Shown piece after piece: positions 62,379-64,000 of a stretch of 64,000 bases of DNA (the first letter of the stretch is position 1; each line of letters begins with the position of its first letter). Both the position numbers and the translations under genes were made by a program. Where the stretch lies: positions 868,001-932,000 of the forward strand of contig NZ_JAUSYO010000001.1 of the NCBI RefSeq assembly GCF_030816935.1. The letters are read 5' to 3'. The notes under the pieces were generated by a model that worked only from the letters and a program-made list of their open reading frames with translations, was not told where the DNA came from and did not search any database. Origin of the DNA: Arthrobacter sp. B3I9 (GTDB lineage: Bacteria; Actinomycetota; Actinomycetes; Actinomycetales; Micrococcaceae).

Positions 62379-63104
62379 ATGACGGCCGAAGCATGGGAAC
62401 CCGTACAACGGGTCCGTACCTACGAACAAGTGATGGCACAGATCGAGGAGCGGATCCTCGACGGCAGGCTCAAGGCCGGCGACAAACTGCCCAGCGAGCG
62501 CGACCTGGCGGCCCTGCTGGGCGTGTCCAGGCCATCGCTCCGGGAATCCCTCCGGGTACTGGAAGCGCTCGGCATCGTGGACATCCGCCCCGGCGGCGGC
62601 GCCGACGGCGGGGCTGTCCTGGTGGGGGAGCCCGGTTCCGGTTTTGTGAACCTCCTCAAGCTCCAGCTGGCACTCGGGCAGTTTCATCACATGGAAGTCC
62701 TCGAAACCCGGATCGCCTTGGAGACCTGGTGCTGCGAGGAAGCCGCAGTGCGGGCCACCGAGCAGGACCACCGGGAACTTAGCCTGATCCTGGACCGGAT
62801 GGACGACCCCGACATCACCACGGACGAGTTCAACCGCCTGGACGCGGCCTTCCACGTCCGGATCGCCGAATCCACCGGGAATACCCTGACATCGCACCTG
62901 ATGGGGTCCCTGCGGATCGCCATCAACCGGCAAATGATTGAAGCCTACGCCCGGCTGGAGAACTGGAAAGAAACGGCCACCACGGTGCGGCGGGAACACC
63001 GGGACATCCTGGACGCCCTCCAACGGCGTGAGCCGGGTGCGGCCAGGCAGTGCGTGGGAGACCACATTCGAAGCTTTTACAACATAGGAAACGTCGGGGC
63101 CTGA
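62379..63104 (+). CDS. GntR/FadR-family (FCD domain) regulator
   Basis: The 241-residue protein has a GntR helix-turn-helix (AGDKLPSERDLAALLGVSRPSLRESLRVLEALGIVDIRPGGGADGGAVL) and an FCD domain (DAAFHVRIAESTGN, EHRDILDAL, CVGDHIRSFY). It is distinct from the regulator at 53494. It lies between the SAF oxidoreductase and an MHS transporter, all on the plus strand, and probably controls both through GGTC-N-GACC sites. ATG at 62379 is used; GTG at 62370 is possible. Confidence 0.9.
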   Translation: MTAEAWEPVQRVRTYEQVMAQIEERILDGRLKAGDKLPSERDLAALLGVSRPSLRESLRVLEALGIVDIRPGGGADGGAVLVGEPGSGFVNLLKLQLALGQFHHMEVLETRIALETWCCEEAAVRATEQDHRELSLILDRMDDPDITTDEFNRLDAAFHVRIAESTGNTLTSHLMGSLRIAINRQMIEAYARLENWKETATTVRREHRDILDALQRREPGAARQCVGDHIRSFYNIGNVGA

Positions 63105-63210
63105 ACCAGCCTCGGTGACGCCGGCGGACCCGGCCTCACCTGGTACAGCGTCTGCGGCACGCAGGGGCAGGGATGATCCCGGCCCCATATCGAAGGAGAT
63201 ATGGACGCAC

Positions 63211-64000
63211 ATGAGCGCTCTTACGCAGTCACACTCGAAGCAGGCGGAGCAAGGCTCGCCGGACAAACTCAAGGTCGCCATCGGCAGCGCCGTGGGAACG
63301 ACCATTGAGAACTACGACTTCCTCGCCTACGGCACGGCGGCAGCGCTGTACTTCGGCAAGGCCTTCTTCCCGGGCCAGGATCCGCTGGCGGCAACGTTGC
63401 TCGCCTTTGCAACCCTGGCCGTCGGGTTTGCCATGCGCCCCCTCGGCGGGCTGATCGGCGGTTACCTCGGTGACAAATTCGGCCGTAAGCCCGGTGCTGG
63501 TCGGTGCCCTGCTCGTCATGGGCGCCGCGACCTTCCTGATCGGCGTCCTTCCCACCTACGACCAGGTGGGCGTCCTGGCCCCGATCCTGCTCGTCGCCAT
63601 CCGGATCATCCAGGGCTTGGCCTTCGGCGCCGAATGGGGCGGTGCCATCATGATGACCTTCGAGCACGCCCCCTGGCGTCAGCGGGGACGTTACACGGGG
63701 ATCCCGCAGGCCGGCGTGCCGCTGGGCCTGCTGCTGGCCAACCTGGTCTTCCTCGCCACCACCGGCTGGAACAATGAGTGGTCCTGGCGCGTGCCGTTCC
63801 TTGCCAGCTCGATCCTGATCATCGCAGGCATCATCATCCGCCTGAAGGTCAGCGAATCGCCCGAGTTCGAGGAAACCAAAGCCAAGGGCGAACTGGTCAA
63901 GAATCCGCTCCTCACCGTCATCAAGGACGACTGGCGCAACATCCTGCGGGTGATCGGCCTGCGGCTGGCGGAATCCGGCGGCTTCTACGTCATCGTCACC
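63211..64000 (+). pseudogene. MHS-family transporter interrupted by a single-base frameshift (3' end outside window)
   Basis: The ATG at 63211 opens an MHS-type symporter: GTTIENYDFLAYGTAAALYFGKAFFP, GGYLGDKFGRK. At 63490-63492 CCC, where CC would keep the frame (GRKPVLVGALLVMG), shifts translation. The correct sequence continues in another frame through AIRIIQGLAFGAEWGGAIMM and SWRVPFLASSILIIAG to the window edge. Both halves are well conserved, so a sequence error is plausible. It probably imports the acid degraded with the SAF oxidoreductase. Its ribosome-binding site (GAAGGAG) is 11 bases upstream, closer to an out-of-frame ATG at 63201. Confidence 0.82.

Noticed and set aside
63201..63308. 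A short frame from ATG 63201 directly behind GAAGGAGAT
   Set aside because: The ribosome-binding site is ideally placed for it, but the peptide has no recognisable pattern and the conserved transporter frame begins at 63211; more likely the transporter uses this site at long spacing.

Overview
The window is high-GC chromosomal DNA of an actinobacterium, most likely a soil member of the Micrococcaceae (Arthrobacter/Pseudarthrobacter type). This is judged from GC-rich third codon positions, TANNNT -10 boxes, frequent GTG/TTG starts, GAF-ANTAR proteins, a CmtR-type metal sensor, an ArsR with the Corynebacterium-like Cys15/Cys16 site, and many sugar-catabolic islands with DeoR or GntR regulators. 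I see no rRNA, tRNA, CRISPR array, transposase or phage gene.

Layout. 1-4825 is an arsenic island: FAD monooxygenase, an 18-residue Cys-rich peptide, trxB, arsC, an ArsR-ArsC fusion, an aquaporin, arsR and an ArsN-like acetyltransferase. 5425-8138 is a metal operon with a CmtR-like sensor, a CDF exporter with a Cys-rich tail, two thioredoxin-fold proteins and a CDF exporter with an internal deletion. 8238-9285 is gene debris. 9374-11119 carries a GAF-ANTAR protein and a stand-alone 5'-3' exonuclease. 12242-17681 is a four-carbon acid-sugar (tetronate) locus: otnC, otnK, an MHS transporter, a 3-hydroxyacyl-CoA-dehydrogenase-type enzyme and a DeoR regulator. 17860-27959 is a mixed stretch: UvrA-like ATPase, GAF protein, two GT9 glycosyltransferases, ArsR/AHSA1 pair, class V aminotransferase, DedA. 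28054-35005 looks like a potassium island (KdpD, KdpE, KimA-like permease, TrkH). 35025-38361 is a galactose locus (DeoR, galT, galK). 38386-44357 carries repeated palindromes, a PadR unit, csbD, an LssY-domain protein and cydAB. 44373-50976 is an ABC-transporter sugar operon with a class II aldolase and an ADP-dependent sugar kinase. 51051-53497 holds an acyl-CoA ligase and a DUF1992 protein. 53494-60704 is a GntR-controlled operon whose gene set matches D-apionate catabolism. 60828-64000 is a neighbouring unit with a SAF-domain oxidoreductase, a second GntR regulator and a broken MHS transporter.

How the parts fit. In the 54-61 kb operon, ApnO-like and OiaC-like enzymes would take D-apionate through 3-oxo-isoapionate to L-erythrulose. 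A DhaK-DhaL kinase, a TIM-like isomerase and an RpiB-like isomerase would then give D-erythrose 4-phosphate. In the 12-17 kb locus a C3-specific dehydrogenase, OtnK and OtnC could convert a tetronate to dihydroxyacetone phosphate without the usual OtnI isomerase. Several metal-sensor genes and galT appear to be transcribed as leaderless mRNAs, with a -10 box 6-8 bases before the start codon and operators overlapping the promoter.

Quality note. Three otherwise complete genes (11203-12124, 24317-24656, 63211 onward) are each broken by one extra base in a C or G run, which may reflect sequence error rather than decay. No intergenic gap over 300 bases lacks a feature; the longest gene-poor stretch is the debris zone at 8139-9373.
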